DNA of 64,000 bases from Phytopseudomonas argentinensis (GCF_900113905.1 NZ_FORC01000003.1:62001-126000), one strand, 5' to 3'; numbered from the stretch's first letter, positions 38,151 to 51,238 are shown. Numbers and translations: made by a program. Notes: generated by a model from the letters alone, not told the origin.

Positions 38151-38480
38151 TCAGGGCGCCTTGCAACCGCGCCCGAGCAAATCGTCATTGGCAGTGCGGT
38201 AGACCAGGCCTTCCTCACCCTTGGCGTGGAAAGACAGCGTACCGTCGCTGTACAGCTCGCCGGAGCCTGAGGGCTCCAGGCTCAGGCGATGGACAACATC
38301 GCTGCCGCCCATGCGCACATCGACCTGTTCGTGCCCCGGGTCGGCGTAGCGCCAGAACACTTCGGCCTGGCTGTCACAGACCCAGCGATTCCACTGCTGG
38401 CTATCGGCGTAGTCCTTGCCGGCACAGCCGGCAAGCATGGCCAGGCCGAGCAACACGGCTGCGCATTTATAACGGTTCAT
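38151..38480 (-). CDS. MliC-like lipoprotein (lysozyme-inhibitor fold)
   Basis: This 109-residue lipoprotein has a signal peptide with lipobox LAGC (Cys19). The mature part has VCDSQAEVFWRYADPGHEQVDV, then SGSGELYSDGTLSFHAKGEEGLVY, which resembles the SGxxY and FxxKG segments of the MliC/PliC C-type lysozyme inhibitors. Two other cysteines could form the usual disulfide. Inhibitor activity is inferred from the fold. It lies 12 bases after another small lipoprotein gene and has AAGGAG upstream. Confidence 0.75.
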   Translation of the reverse strand: MNRYKCAAVLLGLAMLAGCAGKDYADSQQWNRWVCDSQAEVFWRYADPGHEQVDVRMGGSDVVHRLSLEPSGSGELYSDGTLSFHAKGEEGLVYRTANDDLLGRGCKAP

Positions 38481-38492
38481 CGCACTCTCCTT

Positions 38493-38687
38493 CTAGCAGT
38501 TCTGCTCGCCCACGGGCGGCGTCGAGTCACCGGTACTATGCCCCTCGATGCGCTGATCCTCACGGGTGGTCGGCAGGTCGATTTCCGCCGGGCTCAACAC
38601 GTTGCAGGCTTCATCGCGCGGCGATCCACCCCAGGCACAACCGCCCAGGACGACACACAGGCTCAATACCATGGTCAGGTTACGCAT
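38493..38687 (-). CDS. Small lipoprotein of unknown function
   Basis: This 64-residue precursor has lipobox LGGC (Cys17) and a short, polar mature part of 48 residues (CAWGGSPRDEACNVLSP) with further cysteines near its middle and end. AAGGAGT precedes the ATG, and the gene is coupled closely to the MliC-like gene downstream. I recognise no domain. Confidence 0.7.
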   Translation of the reverse strand: MRNLTMVLSLCVVLGGCAWGGSPRDEACNVLSPAEIDLPTTREDQRIEGHSTGDSTPPVGEQNC

Positions 38688-38750
38688 CGGTCACTCCTTG
38701 CTGGCTGATTTCCATACAAGGTAAAGACCACCGCCGCCTGCCAAGGTTTA

Positions 38751-38792
38751 GGGTCTGTACGCAACTGCCGCTTTGGCGCCGCGTACCGACCC
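38751..38792 (-). repeat. Short hairpin past pgk sharing the GGGTCTGT end
   Basis: GGGTCTGTACGC (38751-38762) pairs with GCGTACCGACCC (38781-38792) at 11 of 12 positions. The outer GGGTCTGT, preceded by TA, equals the end of the 151-bp element at 35068. It begins 14 bases past the pgk stop and has no U-tract, so it may be a relic of that repeat or a transcript-stabilising hairpin. Confidence 0.5.
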
Positions 38793-38805
38793 AAGCGTCC
38801 CTCGT

Positions 38806-39975
38806 TTACTCGGCTGCGCGCTTCTGGAGGATTTCTACCGCCGGCAGCACCTTGCCTTCGACGAACTCGAGGAAGGCACCGCCACCGGTGGAGATGTAGG
38901 AGATGCGCGCGGCGACATCGTACTTGTCGATGGCCGCCAGGGTGTCGCCACCACCGGCAATGGAGAACGCCGGGCTTTCAGCGATCGCCAGGGCCAGGGC
39001 CTTGGTACCTTCGCCGAACTGATCGAATTCGAACACCCCGACCGGACCGTTCCACAGGATGGTCTTCGACGCTTTCAACAGTTCGGCGAACTGCTTGGCG
39101 GTCTGCGGGCCGATGTCGAGAATCATGTCGTCGTCGGCTACATCGGCGACCGCCTTGACGGTCGCGGCAGCGGACTCGGAAAACTCCTTGGCGACCACCA
39201 CATCGACCGGCAGCGGCACGCTGACTTTGGCGGCGATGGCCTTGGCGGTGTCGACCAGATCAGCCTCGTACAGCGACTTGCCGACCGGGTAACCGGCAGC
39301 GGCCAGGAAGGTGTTGGCGATACCGCCGCCAACGATCAGCTGATCGCAGATGCTGCTCAGGCTGTTGAGCACGTCCAGCTTGGTCGACACCTTGGAGCCG
39401 GCGACGATCGCCGCCATCGGCTTGGCCGGAGCGCCCAGGGCCTTGCCCAGGGCGTCCAGTTCGGCAGCCAGCAGCGGGCCGGCCGCGGCAACCTTGGCGA
39501 ACTTGGCCACACCGTGGGTCGAGCCCTCGGCGCGGTGGGCGGTGCCAAAGGCGTCCATCACGAACACGTCGCACAGGGCGGCGTATTGCTGGGCCAGCTC
39601 GTCGGCGTTCTTCTTCTCACCCTTGTTGAAGCGTACGTTCTCGAACAGCACCAGTTCGCCAGCGCTCAGCTCGACACCGCCCAGGTAGTCCTTGACCAGC
39701 GGCACGTCACGGCCCAGGGCTTTGCTCAGGTAGGCCGCCACCGGTGCCAGGCTGTTCTCTTCACTGAATTCGCCTTCGGTCGGGCGACCGAGGTGCGAAC
39801 AGACCATCACCGCCGCGCCTTTTTCCAGGGCCAGCTTGATGGTCGGCAGCGCGGCGAGAATGCGCGCATCACTCTTCACAACGCCGTCCTTGACCGGCAC
39901 GTTGAGGTCTTCACGGATCAGCACGCGCTTACCTTGCAGATCAAGGTCGGCCATTTTCGCGATGTTCAGGGTCAT
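38806..39975 (-). CDS. pgk: Phosphoglycerate kinase
   Basis: This 389-residue kinase has [15 protein letters not shown] near residue 18, [32 protein letters not shown], and the C-terminal nucleotide site [18 protein letters not shown] with [11 protein letters not shown]. It moves phosphate between 1,3-bisphosphoglycerate and ADP. The start [14 protein letters not shown] has AAGGAC eight bases upstream and resembles the P. aeruginosa N-terminus. It begins four bases after epd ends, as in the common epd-pgk pair. Confidence 0.96.
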   Translation of the reverse strand: MTLNIAKMADLDLQGKRVLIREDLNVPVKDGVVKSDARILAALPTIKLALEKGAAVMVCSHLGRPTEGEFSEENSLAPVAAYLSKALGRDVPLVKDYLGGVELSAGELVLFENVRFNKGEKKNADELAQQYAALCDVFVMDAFGTAHRAEGSTHGVAKFAKVAAAGPLLAAELDALGKALGAPAKPMAAIVAGSKVSTKLDVLNSLSSICDQLIVGGGIANTFLAAAGYPVGKSLYEADLVDTAKAIAAKVSVPLPVDVVVAKEFSESAAATVKAVADVADDDMILDIGPQTAKQFAELLKASKTILWNGPVGVFEFDQFGEGTKALALAIAESPAFSIAGGGDTLAAIDKYDVAARISYISTGGGAFLEFVEGKVLPAVEILQKRAAE

Positions 39976-39979
39976 TGAA

Positions 39980-41044
39980 TCAGTCCTTAACAGGGGCTGG
40001 TGATAAGTGAGCGGCGGCATCGAGATAATGCACGGCCATGTCGAGCATACGATTGGCGAAACCCCATTCGTTGTCGAACCAGGCCAGCAGGTTGACCAGG
40101 CGAGGCCCGGAAACCCGCGTCTGACTGCCGTCGACGATGGCCGAATGGGGATCATGGTTGAAGTCGCAGCTGGCGTGGGGCAACTCGGTGTACGCCAGCA
40201 GGCCCTGCAGCGGCCCCAGTTCGGCAGCCTTGCGCAGGATCCGGTTGATCTCTTCGGCACTGGTGTCGCGGGCGGTCTGCAAGGTGATATCCAGGCAGGA
40301 CACGTTGACCGTCGGCACCCGAATGGCTTTGGCCTGAATTCGCCCGGCAAGTTCCGGCAGCAACCGCTCGATGCCCCGGGCCAGGCCGGTGGAAACCGGG
40401 ATCACCGACTGGAAGGCCGAGCGGGTACGACGCAGATCCTCGTCGTGATAGGCATCGATCACCGGCTGGTCGTTCATCGCCGAGTGGATGGTGGTGATGG
40501 AAATGTATTCCAGCCCCACCGCCTCGTTGAGCAGCTTGAGCAGCGGCACGCCGCAATTGGTGGTGCACGAGGCGTTGGAAACCAAGCGCTCGCTGCCGGT
40601 CAGGCATTGCTGATTGACGCCGTACACCACCGTGGCGTCGACATCGCCATCGCTGGCCATTGGCTGCGACAACAATACCCGCGGTGCACCCGCCTGCAGG
40701 AACCGCTCGGCCTGCTCACGCGTGGTGTATTGCCCGGAACATTCGAGCAGCAGGTCGATACCCAGCGCACGCCAGTCGATACCCTCGGGCTCGCGCTGGC
40801 GCAGCACCTTGAGCGGCTTGCCATTGATATGCAGATGATCACCCGCGACCTTCACCTCGCCGGGGAAACGCCCATGGGTGGAGTCGAAACGGGTCAGGTA
40901 TTCGATGCTGGCCTGGTCGGCCAGGTCATTGAGTGCGACGATTTCCAGCCGTGCCGCGCCTGCCCGCTCGTGCAGCGCGCGCAGCACGCAGCGGCCGATG
41001 CGGCCATAGCCGTTCAGGGCAACGCGGTAAGGGCGATGGGACAT
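39980..41044 (-). CDS. epd: Erythrose-4-phosphate dehydrogenase
   Basis: This 354-residue GAPDH-fold enzyme has the NAD site [17 protein letters not shown], catalytic SNASCTTN near residue 170 and the ending [15 protein letters not shown]. Position between tktA and pgk and overall likeness place it with Epd (GapB), which oxidises erythrose 4-phosphate to 4-phosphoerythronate for pyridoxal phosphate synthesis. Ordinary GAPDH is the alternative, but gap genes usually lie elsewhere in Pseudomonas. It is co-directional with tktA and pgk. Confidence 0.92.
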   Translation of the reverse strand: MSHRPYRVALNGYGRIGRCVLRALHERAGAARLEIVALNDLADQASIEYLTRFDSTHGRFPGEVKVAGDHLHINGKPLKVLRQREPEGIDWRALGIDLLLECSGQYTTREQAERFLQAGAPRVLLSQPMASDGDVDATVVYGVNQQCLTGSERLVSNASCTTNCGVPLLKLLNEAVGLEYISITTIHSAMNDQPVIDAYHDEDLRRTRSAFQSVIPVSTGLARGIERLLPELAGRIQAKAIRVPTVNVSCLDITLQTARDTSAEEINRILRKAAELGPLQGLLAYTELPHASCDFNHDPHSAIVDGSQTRVSGPRLVNLLAWFDNEWGFANRMLDMAVHYLDAAAHLSPAPVKD

Positions 41045-41105
41045 CGGCTATCTCGGATGAACCGTAAGGTGGAACGCGGGAGCGAGCCACCGGTTGGCCT
41101 AGCGA

Positions 41106-41138
41106 GGCACTGGGCGCGTTGGCTACGCGCCCAGTGCC
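41106..41138 (-). other. Strong intercistronic hairpin between tktA and epd
   Basis: GGCACTGGGCGCG (41106-41118) and CGCGCCCAGTGCC (41126-41138) form a perfect 13-bp stem with a 7-base loop. No U-tract follows on the minus strand, so it is more likely an RNA-stability or processing element that separates tktA from epd-pgk levels than a full terminator. Confidence 0.6.
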
Positions 41139-41159
41139 ATCCTACGGCGTCGTTGCCGC

Positions 41160-43160
41160 TCAGGCGTCGAGCAGCTCTTCGGCAGTACCGACGATGTTCT
41201 CGACGGTAAAGCCGAAGTGCTCGAACAGCTGGCCGGCAGGCGCCGATTCACCGTAGGTTTCCATGCCGATCACCCGGCCTTCGAGGCCAACGTACTTGTA
41301 CCAGAAGTCCGCGTGGGCAGCTTCGATGGCGATCCGCGCGGTGACCTGCAGCGGCAGTACGGACTGTTTGTAGCCAGCATCCTGCTGGTCGAACACGTTG
41401 GTGGACGGCATCGACACCACGCGAACCTTGCGGCCCTGCTCGCTCAGCTTGTCGGCCGCCTGGATGGCCAGGCCGACCTCCGAGCCGGTGGCGATGAGGA
41501 TCAGTTCCGGCTCGCCGGCGCAGTCTTTCAGCACGTAGCCGCCACGGCTGATGGCCGCTTCGGTTTCGTGGTCGCGCAGGTTATGCGGCAGGTTCTGGCG
41601 CGAGAAGATCAGTGCGCTCGGGCCGTCCTTGCGCTCGACCGAGTGCTTCCAGGCCACCGCGGCTTCGACGGTATCCGCCGGGCGCCAGGTGTCCAGGTTC
41701 GGCGTGGTGCGCAGGCTGGTCAGTTGCTCGACCGGCTGGTGGGTCGGGCCGTCTTCACCAAGACCGATGGAGTCGTGGGTGAACACGTAGAGCACGCGCA
41801 GCTTCATCAGCGCCGACATGCGCACCGCGTTGCGGGCGTACTCCATGAACATCAGGAAGGTCGCGCCGTAGGGAATCAGGCCGCCGTGCAGGGCGACGCC
41901 GTTCATGATCGCGCTCATGCCGAACTCGCGCACGCCGTAGTACATGTAGTTGCCCGAGGCATCCTCGGCGACCACCGGCTTGCAGCCCTTCCACAGGGTC
42001 AGGTTGGAACCGGCCAGGTCAGCCGAGCCGCCGAGCAGTTCCGGCAACAGCGGGCCGAAGGCATTCAGGCAGTTCTGGCTGGCCTTGCGGCTGGCGATGG
42101 TTTCACCCTTCTCGGCGACGGCGCGGATGAACTCGCTGGCCTTGGCGGAAAAGTCGGCAGGCAACTCGCCGGCCATGCGGCGGATGAATTCGTTGGCCAG
42201 CTCCGGGTAGGCGGCGGAATAGGCGGCAAAGCGTTGATCCCATTCGGCTTCGGCAGCCAGGCCGGCTTCCTTGGCATCCCATTCGGCATAGATGTCGGCC
42301 GGGACTTCGAATGGTGCGTGGTTCCAATTGAGCGCGGCGCGGGTTAGGGCGATTTCGTCATGGCCCAGGGCCGCGCCGTGGGACTCTTCCTTGCCCTGCT
42401 TGTTCGGCGAACCGAAACCGATGATGGTCTTGCAGCAGATCAGCGTCGGACGGTCGCTGGACTTGCGCGCGGTGTCGATGGCCATCTTGATTTCTTCGGC
42501 ATCGTGGCCGTCGACATTGCGGATCACCTGCCAGCCGTAGGCTTCGAAGCGCGCCGGGGTGTCGTCGGTGAACCAGCCGTGCACTTCACCGTCGATGGAA
42601 ATACCGTTGTCATCGTAGAAGGCGATCAGCTTGCCCAGGCCCAGGGTGCCGGCCAGGGAGCAGACTTCATGGCTGATGCCTTCCATCATGCAACCGTCGC
42701 CCAGGAAGGCGTAGGTGTAGTGATCGACGATGTCGTGGCCGTCGCGGTTGAACTGCGCCGCCATGATTTTTTCGGCGAGGGCGAAGCCCACGGCGTTGGC
42801 GATGCCCTGGCCGAGCGGGCCGGTAGTGGTCTCGACGCCAGGCGCATAGCCATACTCCGGGTGGCCCGGGGTCTTGCTGTGCAGCTGACGGAAGTTCTTC
42901 AGGTCGTCGATGGACAGGTCGTAGCCGGTCAGGTGCAGCAGCGAATAGATCAGCATCGAGCCATGGCCGTTGGACAGTACGAAGCGGTCACGGTCGGCGA
43001 ATTTCGGGTTGGCCGGGTTGTGCTTGAGGTAGTCACGCCACAGCACTTCGGCGATATCCGCCATCCCCATGGGGGCACCGGGGTGGCCGCTGTTGGCTTT
43101 TTGCACGGCATCCATGCTCAGGGCACGAATGGCATTGGCACGCTCACGACGGCTGGGCAT
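41160..43160 (-). CDS. tktA: Transketolase
   Basis: This 666-residue thiamine-diphosphate enzyme has [18 protein letters not shown] near residue 23 and the ThDP motif [18 protein letters not shown]. The pyrimidine-domain segment [20 protein letters not shown] and a C-terminal domain follow. It moves two-carbon units in the non-oxidative pentose phosphate pathway. I use ATG 43160 ([17 protein letters not shown]), with AGGAG seven bases upstream; the open frame extends 51 codons beyond without likeness. It diverges from the ArsR/methyltransferase gene across a 241-base gap holding a palindrome. Confidence 0.96.
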   Translation of the reverse strand: MPSRRERANAIRALSMDAVQKANSGHPGAPMGMADIAEVLWRDYLKHNPANPKFADRDRFVLSNGHGSMLIYSLLHLTGYDLSIDDLKNFRQLHSKTPGHPEYGYAPGVETTTGPLGQGIANAVGFALAEKIMAAQFNRDGHDIVDHYTYAFLGDGCMMEGISHEVCSLAGTLGLGKLIAFYDDNGISIDGEVHGWFTDDTPARFEAYGWQVIRNVDGHDAEEIKMAIDTARKSSDRPTLICCKTIIGFGSPNKQGKEESHGAALGHDEIALTRAALNWNHAPFEVPADIYAEWDAKEAGLAAEAEWDQRFAAYSAAYPELANEFIRRMAGELPADFSAKASEFIRAVAEKGETIASRKASQNCLNAFGPLLPELLGGSADLAGSNLTLWKGCKPVVAEDASGNYMYYGVREFGMSAIMNGVALHGGLIPYGATFLMFMEYARNAVRMSALMKLRVLYVFTHDSIGLGEDGPTHQPVEQLTSLRTTPNLDTWRPADTVEAAVAWKHSVERKDGPSALIFSRQNLPHNLRDHETEAAISRGGYVLKDCAGEPELILIATGSEVGLAIQAADKLSEQGRKVRVVSMPSTNVFDQQDAGYKQSVLPLQVTARIAIEAAHADFWYKYVGLEGRVIGMETYGESAPAGQLFEHFGFTVENIVGTAEELLDA

Positions 43161-43330
43161 CGCTAATCTCCTGCGGGTGGCTGCCTTGGAGGCAGCAGGG
43201 GTCGAAAAAGGCGGCCATTTTCGCCCAGCGAGCGCCGCCGGGGCAATGACAGATGGTCTGTCCGCGACAATATTGCAGCGCTTTTTATCCATAGCGGCGC
43301 CTGCGCCAAGCAAAAAGCCGCCGCGAACAC

Positions 43331-43370
43331 AGCAACCGCAATATCAAAACTTTTTGATATTGCGGTTGCT
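43331..43370. promoter_or_regulatory. Near-perfect 40-bp palindrome, candidate ArsR-type operator
   Basis: Two 19-base arms (AGCAACCGCAATATCAAAA and its exact complement) are separated by CT. The core ATATCAAAA-N2-TTTTGATAT resembles ArsR/SmtB-family operators. It lies 31 bases before the ArsR/methyltransferase gene and overlaps the candidate -35, so autorepression of that gene and coupled metK is likely. It could also reach divergent tktA. Confidence 0.65.
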
Positions 43371-43394
43371 GGCTGAAAAATGACCGACTAGACT
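43366..43394 (+). promoter_or_regulatory. Candidate promoter of the ArsR/methyltransferase-metK operon
   Basis: TTGCTG (43366-43371) and TAGACT (43389-43394) are spaced 17 bases apart, just before the ATG at 43402. The -35 overlaps the right arm of the palindrome. The short distance to the start would give an almost leaderless mRNA. Confidence 0.4.
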
Positions 43395-43401
43395 GCGGCC
43401 C

Positions 43402-44430
43402 ATGACCCAGCGCGCGCCTTCGCTCGACTTCGAGCCCACCGATCTGCTGTCCGCCCTGTGCAAGGCCGCGGGCGATGGGCTGCGCCTGAACGTTCTGCGC
43501 GCCCTGAGCAACGACTCGTTCGGCGTGCTGGAACTGGCGCAGATCTTCGCCATCGGCCAGTCGGGCATGAGCCATCACCTCAAGGTACTGGCCCAGGCCG
43601 GCCTGGTGGCGACACGCCGGGAAGGCAACGCGATCTTCTATCGCCGCGCCCTGGCCCAGGCCGAAAGCGTGGGCGGCACCCTGCATGCCGCGCTGCTGCA
43701 GGAAGTCGACAGCCTGCTGCTGCCTGCCGAGGTGCGCCAGCGTATCGCCCAGGTACACCAGCAGCGCGCCGCTGCCAGCCGCGACTTCTTCGCCCGTAGC
43801 GCCGAACGCTTTCAGGCCCAGCAGGACCTGATCGCCGGCCTTCCGCAGTACCGCGACAGCGTGCTCGCCCTGCTCGACTCGCTGGATTTGCCAGCACAGA
43901 CCAGCGCACTGGAGATCGGCCCTGGTGACGGCGGCTTCCTGCCGGAACTGGCGCGTCGCTTCGCCCAGGTCATGGCCCTCGACAACAGTGAGGCGATGCT
44001 CGAGCTGGCACGCCTGCGCTGCCAGCAGGAAGGCCTTGGCAACGTCCAGCTGCAGCTGGCCGACGCGCTGCTCGACAGCTATCCCAGCGCCGACTGCGTG
44101 GTGCTGAACATGGTGCTGCATCACTTCGCCGCGCCAGCCCAGGCCCTGCGCAAGCTGGCCGATCAGGTGAACCCGGGCGGCAGCCTGCTGATCACTGAAC
44201 TGTGCAGCCATGACCAGAGTTGGGCTCGCGACACCTGCGGCGATCTCTGGCTAGGCTTCGAACAGGACGATCTCGCCCATTGGGCAATTGCCGCCGGCCT
44301 GACCCCGGGTGAAAGCCTGTATGTCGGCCTGCGCAATGGTTTTCAAATTCAGGTGCGGCATTTCCAGCGCACCCTTCCACTCACGCACGCGGCCGAGAGG
44401 CCCCCACTCGCCAGGACAATCGATAGATGA
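43402..44430 (+). CDS. ArsR-family regulator fused to a SAM-dependent methyltransferase domain
   Basis: This 342-residue protein has an ArsR winged helix (about residues 12-95; [32 protein letters not shown]) joined to a class-I methyltransferase fold (about 145-300; motif [27 protein letters not shown]). It lacks an obvious metal-binding CxC. It corresponds to PAO1 PA0547. Its stop overlaps the metK start as ATGA, so the two are coupled. The second domain probably binds SAM or SAH as an effector, like the SAH-responsive SahR regulators of methionine metabolism; catalysis is not excluded. Confidence 0.87.
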   Translation: MTQRAPSLDFEPTDLLSALCKAAGDGLRLNVLRALSNDSFGVLELAQIFAIGQSGMSHHLKVLAQAGLVATRREGNAIFYRRALAQAESVGGTLHAALLQEVDSLLLPAEVRQRIAQVHQQRAAASRDFFARSAERFQAQQDLIAGLPQYRDSVLALLDSLDLPAQTSALEIGPGDGGFLPELARRFAQVMALDNSEAMLELARLRCQQEGLGNVQLQLADALLDSYPSADCVVLNMVLHHFAAPAQALRKLADQVNPGGSLLITELCSHDQSWARDTCGDLWLGFEQDDLAHWAIAAGLTPGESLYVGLRNGFQIQVRHFQRTLPLTHAAERPPLARTIDR

Positions 44431-45617
44431 GCGAATACTCCCTGTTTACCTCCGAGTCCGTGTCCGAAGGGCACCCGGACAAGATCGCCGACCAGATTTC
44501 CGATGCCGTGCTCGACGCCATCATCACCCAGGACAAGCATGCCCGGGTGGCAGTGGAAACCCTGGTCAAGACCGGCGTGGCGATCATCGCCGGTGAAGTG
44601 ACCACCAGCGCCTGGGTCGACCTTGAGCAGATCGTCCGCGACGTGATCTGCAACATCGGCTACACCAGCTCCGACGTCGGCTTCGACGGTGCCACCTGCG
44701 GCGTGATGAACATCATTGGCAAGCAGTCCCCGGACATCAACCAGGGTGTCGACCGTGCCAAGCCGGAAGACCAGGGCGCTGGCGACCAGGGCCTGATGTT
44801 CGGCTACGCCAGCAACGAGACCGACGTGCTGATGCCGGCGCCGATCCGTTTCTCCCACGCCCTGGTCGAGCGCCAGGCCGAGGCCCGCAAGTCCGGCCTG
44901 CTGCCGTGGCTGCGCCCGGATGCAAAATCCCAGGTCACCTGCCGCTACGAAGACGGCAAGGTGGTCGGTATCGACGCCGTGGTGCTGTCCACCCAGCACA
45001 ACCCGGATGTGTCCCTGAACGACCTGCGCGAAGCGGTGATGGAGCTGGTGATCAAGCACAGCCTGCCGGCCGAATTGCTGCACAAGGACACCCAGTTCCA
45101 CATCAACCCGACCGGCAACTTCGTGATCGGCGGCCCGGTGGGCGACTGCGGCCTGACCGGCCGCAAGATCATCGTCGACAGCTACGGCGGCATGGCCCGC
45201 CACGGCGGCGGCGCCTTCTCCGGCAAGGACCCGTCCAAGGTTGACCGCTCGGCCGCCTACGCCGGCCGCTACGTGGCCAAGAACATCGTCGCCGCCGGCC
45301 TGGCCGAGCGCTGCGAGATCCAGGTGTCCTACGCCATCGGCGTGGCCCAGCCGACCTCCATCTCGATCAACACCTTCGGCACCAACAAGGTGGCCGAAGA
45401 GACCATCATCAAGCTGGTGCGCGAGGTGTTCGACCTGCGCCCGTACGCCATCACCAAGATGCTTGACCTGCTGCACCCGATGTACCAGCCGACCGCCGCC
45501 TATGGCCATTTCGGCCGCGAGCCACAGCAGTTGACCGTTGGCGACGACAGCTTCACCAGCTTCACCTGGGAAAAGACCGACAAGGTCGCCGACCTGCGCG
45601 CCGCTGCCGGCCTGTAA
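44427..45617 (+). CDS. metK: S-adenosylmethionine synthetase
   Basis: This 396-residue enzyme has [19 protein letters not shown] near residue 12, [16 protein letters not shown] and the phosphate loop [19 protein letters not shown] near residue 258. It makes SAM from methionine and ATP. The ATG overlaps the regulator stop and has AGGA about nine bases upstream inside that gene. Together with ahcY-metF 3 kb further on, it makes this a methyl-cycle locus. A strong terminator follows. Confidence 0.97.
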   Translation: MSEYSLFTSESVSEGHPDKIADQISDAVLDAIITQDKHARVAVETLVKTGVAIIAGEVTTSAWVDLEQIVRDVICNIGYTSSDVGFDGATCGVMNIIGKQSPDINQGVDRAKPEDQGAGDQGLMFGYASNETDVLMPAPIRFSHALVERQAEARKSGLLPWLRPDAKSQVTCRYEDGKVVGIDAVVLSTQHNPDVSLNDLREAVMELVIKHSLPAELLHKDTQFHINPTGNFVIGGPVGDCGLTGRKIIVDSYGGMARHGGGAFSGKDPSKVDRSAAYAGRYVAKNIVAAGLAERCEIQVSYAIGVAQPTSISINTFGTNKVAEETIIKLVREVFDLRPYAITKMLDLLHPMYQPTAAYGHFGREPQQLTVGDDSFTSFTWEKTDKVADLRAAAGL

Positions 45618-45672
45618 GCCAGGACAAGTCATCACGGGGTAGCTCTTCAGGGCTGCCTTGGTGACAGATGCA

Positions 45673-45711
45673 AAAAAGCCTCCGTGGGCGTCGAGCTCAC
45701 GGAGGCTTTTT
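45673..45711. terminator. Terminator after metK, also facing the small secreted-protein gene
   Basis: A 14-bp stem (45673-45686 with 45698-45711) with A5/T5 ends lies between the convergent metK and 45737-46063 genes and can act on both strands. Confidence 0.9.
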
Positions 45712-45736
45712 CATACCCGCAAAGCGGGCCGCACAA

Positions 45737-46063
45737 TTACTTGCCGAACAGCGAACCCAGACCTTTCAGGGTCTCGGCTGCAGCGGCAATGTTCTCGGCT
45801 TTGCTATCGCCCTGAGTTTGCGCAACGGTCTCGCTGGAAGAGGCAGCGTTGGCGCCGAGTTGATCACAGCCGCCCTCGACCTGCGCAATGGCATCCTCGG
45901 CCTGTTTGTTGCCGAGCAGGCCGGCCAGCTGTTTGACCTGGGCAATTTTCTCGGCGTTGGCCGACATCTTTTGCTGACACTTGAGCTGATTGTCTCCAGC
46001 CGCATGGGCGAAAGAACTGGCGGCAACCAGGGCAGCGGAGCACAACAGGATAGAAATACGCAT
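45737..46063 (-). CDS. Small secreted protein of unknown function
   Basis: This 108-residue precursor has a clear Sec signal (MRISILLCSAALVAASSFAH, cleaved after AHA near residue 21). The mature part is polar and helical with two cysteines (LKCQQKM and EGGCDQLG) that could form one disulfide, and ends KGLGSLFGK. GGAGGT lies ten bases upstream of the ATG. I recognise no domain. It is divergent from ligB and convergent with metK. Confidence 0.75.
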   Translation of the reverse strand: MRISILLCSAALVAASSFAHAAGDNQLKCQQKMSANAEKIAQVKQLAGLLGNKQAEDAIAQVEGGCDQLGANAASSSETVAQTQGDSKAENIAAAAETLKGLGSLFGK

Positions 46064-46087
46064 GAGACTCTAGACCTCCAGAGATGA

Positions 46088-47938
<1,851 letters not shown>

Positions 47939-47985
47939 ACAGCCTGGCGCGCCTTGCGAGACCACGACCACTACAGCAGCGGGCC

Positions 47986-48375
47986 TCAGTCCTTGAACTG
48001 GTCCTTGATGTAGGTGATCTCGGTCTTGCCGTGGGGCGCCGGCTGGCCATCCTCGCCGAGGTTGACGAAAACCATCCTGTCGATGGTCAGGATGCTCTTG
48101 CGGGTGATCTTGTTGCGCACTTCACAGCGCAAGGTGATCGAGGTGCGGCCGAAGTCGGTAGCGGTGATACCGAGCTCGATGATGTCGCTCTGCCGCGCCG
48201 AGGCGACGAAGTTGATCTCGGAAATCAGCTTGGTCACCACGCGCTGGCTACCCAGCTGGATGATCGCGTAGATCGCTGCCTCCTCGTCGATCCACTTCAG
48301 CAGGCTGCCGCCGAACAGGGTGCCATTGGGGTTGAGGTCTTCGGGCTTCACCCATTTGCGTGTGTGGAAGTTCAT
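47986..48375 (-). CDS. YciA-like hotdog acyl-CoA thioesterase
   Basis: This 129-residue hotdog protein has NPNGTLFGGSLLKWIDEEAAIYA near residue 16, the central hotdog helix with its catalytic Asp/Glu region, and FVASARQSDIIELGITATDFGRTSITL for the sheet. Such enzymes hydrolyse acyl-CoA esters. ATG 48375 with AAGGAGT upstream gives the family-length start MNFHTRKW; the open frame runs 30 codons further. It is divergent from ahcY. Repeated GTTATCGA (48442-48449 and 48455-48462) lies in its upstream region. Confidence 0.85.
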   Translation of the reverse strand: MNFHTRKWVKPEDLNPNGTLFGGSLLKWIDEEAAIYAIIQLGSQRVVTKLISEINFVASARQSDIIELGITATDFGRTSITLRCEVRNKITRKSILTIDRMVFVNLGEDGQPAPHGKTEITYIKDQFKD

Positions 48376-48571
48376 GCGCACTCCTTTGTCGTTCAGGTCG
48401 GCGGCCATGATGGCAAACATCGGCGAGCGGATCATGGCCGCGTTATCGATAATGGTTATCGACACTGCCTATGGGATGGGGGTTCAGCTTTGCCGTGCAG
48501 GCGGCCCGGCCATTGTTCTCCCGCGCCTGTCGGCAACCCCCGCTGACCGCACGCCGAGGCGATGGAAAGCC

Positions 48572-48600
48572 TTGGGCTCGCGCTTCGGCGCGGCTATAAT
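48572..48600 (+). promoter_or_regulatory. Promoter of ahcY-metF
   Basis: TTGGGC (48572-48577) and a consensus TATAAT (48595-48600) are spaced 17 bases apart. Initiation just downstream would start the transcript about 45 bases before the SAH riboswitch. Confidence 0.65.
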
Positions 48601-48648
48601 CGCCGGGCTATAAAACGCTTCGGTGGCATCCGGGCGTTCCCGCCACCT

Positions 48649-48794
48649 GTCCGAGGGGCGCTGCAGCAACCTGAAAGATCTGTTTCGAATCCCAAGCCCC
48701 GCATCCAGCAATGCTTCGCGGCAGATTCGAATCAGACTTCCAGGCTGTCAGGCTCGGATGGGGCGTTACCCAAAACGCATCAACGGCGCCCAAT
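48649..48794 (+). ncRNA. S-adenosylhomocysteine (SAH) riboswitch
   Basis: The leader of ahcY has the SAH riboswitch core. P1 is CCGAG (48651-48655) with CTCGG (48753-48757). The conserved GGGCGCTGCAGC follows P1, and its GGGCGC (48656-48661) can pair as a pseudoknot with GCGCCC (48786-48791) in CAACGGCGCCCA. A long internal helix is closed by CTGTTTCGAATC and GATTCGAATCAG. Binding of SAH in this class switches on ahcY, which removes SAH. The distance to the ribosome site (about 80 bases) leaves room for an expression platform. Confidence 0.93.
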
Positions 48795-48814
48795 CGGACT
48801 GCGTGAAAACGTGA

Positions 48815-50278
<1,464 letters not shown>

Positions 50279-50333
50279 TAGGCGGTACGCGGCGCAGGCA
50301 GAGGTCTGCGCCGCGTAGCCCGAAGGAATCTCC

Positions 50334-51176
50334 ATGTCCCAGAAACACCCCAATGTCAGCTTCGAGTTCTTCCCGACGAAGACCGATGCCGGACACGAGA
50401 AACTGCTCAATACCGCGCGAGAGCTGGCCGCCTACAACCCGGACTTCTTCTCCTGCACCTACGGCGCTGGTGGTTCTACCCGCGACCGGACCCTCAATAC
50501 CGTGCTGCAGCTCGATGGCGAAGTGAAGGTGCCGACCGCACCGCACCTGTCGTGCGTGGGCGACAGCAAGGCCGAGTTGATCGAACTGCTCAACCTGTAC
50601 AAGAGCAAGGGCATCAACCGTATCGTCGCCCTGCGCGGCGACCTGCCGTCAGGCATGGGCATGTCCAGCGGTGAGCTGCGTCACGCCAATGATCTGGTCG
50701 AGCTGATTCGCGCCGAAACCGGTGATCACTTCCATATCGAAGTGGCGGCCTACCCGGAGATGCATCCGCAGGCCCGCAACTTCGAGGACGATATCGCCAA
50801 CTTCGTGCGCAAGGCCAAGGCCGGCGCCAACAGTGCGATCACCCAGTACTTCTTCAACGCCGACTGTTACTTCTATTTCGTCGAGCGCGTGCGCAAGCTG
50901 GGCGTCGACATCCCGGTGATCCCGGGCATCATGCCGATCACCAACTACAGCAAGCTGGCACGCTTCTCCGATGCCTGTGGTGCCGAGTTGCCGCGCTGGG
51001 TGCGCAAGCAGTTGGAAGCCTATGGCGACGACACCCAGAGCATCCAGCGTTTCGGCGAAGAGATGATCACCGGCCTGTGCGAACAGCTGATCGCTGGCGG
51101 CGCACCGGGCCTGCATTTCTATACCCTCAACCAGGCCGCCCCCAGCCTGGCGGTGTGGAAGAACCTGCAGGGCTGA
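50334..51176 (+). CDS. metF: Methylenetetrahydrofolate reductase
   Basis: This 280-residue flavoprotein has FEFFPTKT near residue 9, TYGAGGSTRD, IVALRGDLPSG and the ending PGLHFYTLNQA. It reduces 5,10-methylene-THF to 5-methyl-THF, the methyl donor for homocysteine remethylation. It lies 55 bases after ahcY in the same transcript, so SAH sensing also governs methyl-THF supply. AAGGAA precedes the ATG, and a terminator follows. Confidence 0.96.
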   Translation: MSQKHPNVSFEFFPTKTDAGHEKLLNTARELAAYNPDFFSCTYGAGGSTRDRTLNTVLQLDGEVKVPTAPHLSCVGDSKAELIELLNLYKSKGINRIVALRGDLPSGMGMSSGELRHANDLVELIRAETGDHFHIEVAAYPEMHPQARNFEDDIANFVRKAKAGANSAITQYFFNADCYFYFVERVRKLGVDIPVIPGIMPITNYSKLARFSDACGAELPRWVRKQLEAYGDDTQSIQRFGEEMITGLCEQLIAGGAPGLHFYTLNQAAPSLAVWKNLQG

Positions 51177-51238
51177 TTGGCAGCGCCCAGCCGGCCGTGC
51201 ACTGGATGGCTGCACGCCCCACGGCTGGCCAGGCTGCA

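Noticed and set aside
41070..41092. GCGGGAGCGAGCC resembling a REP head
   Set aside because: It lacks the palindromic body and the GTGGGAGCGG form of the true unit at 845.
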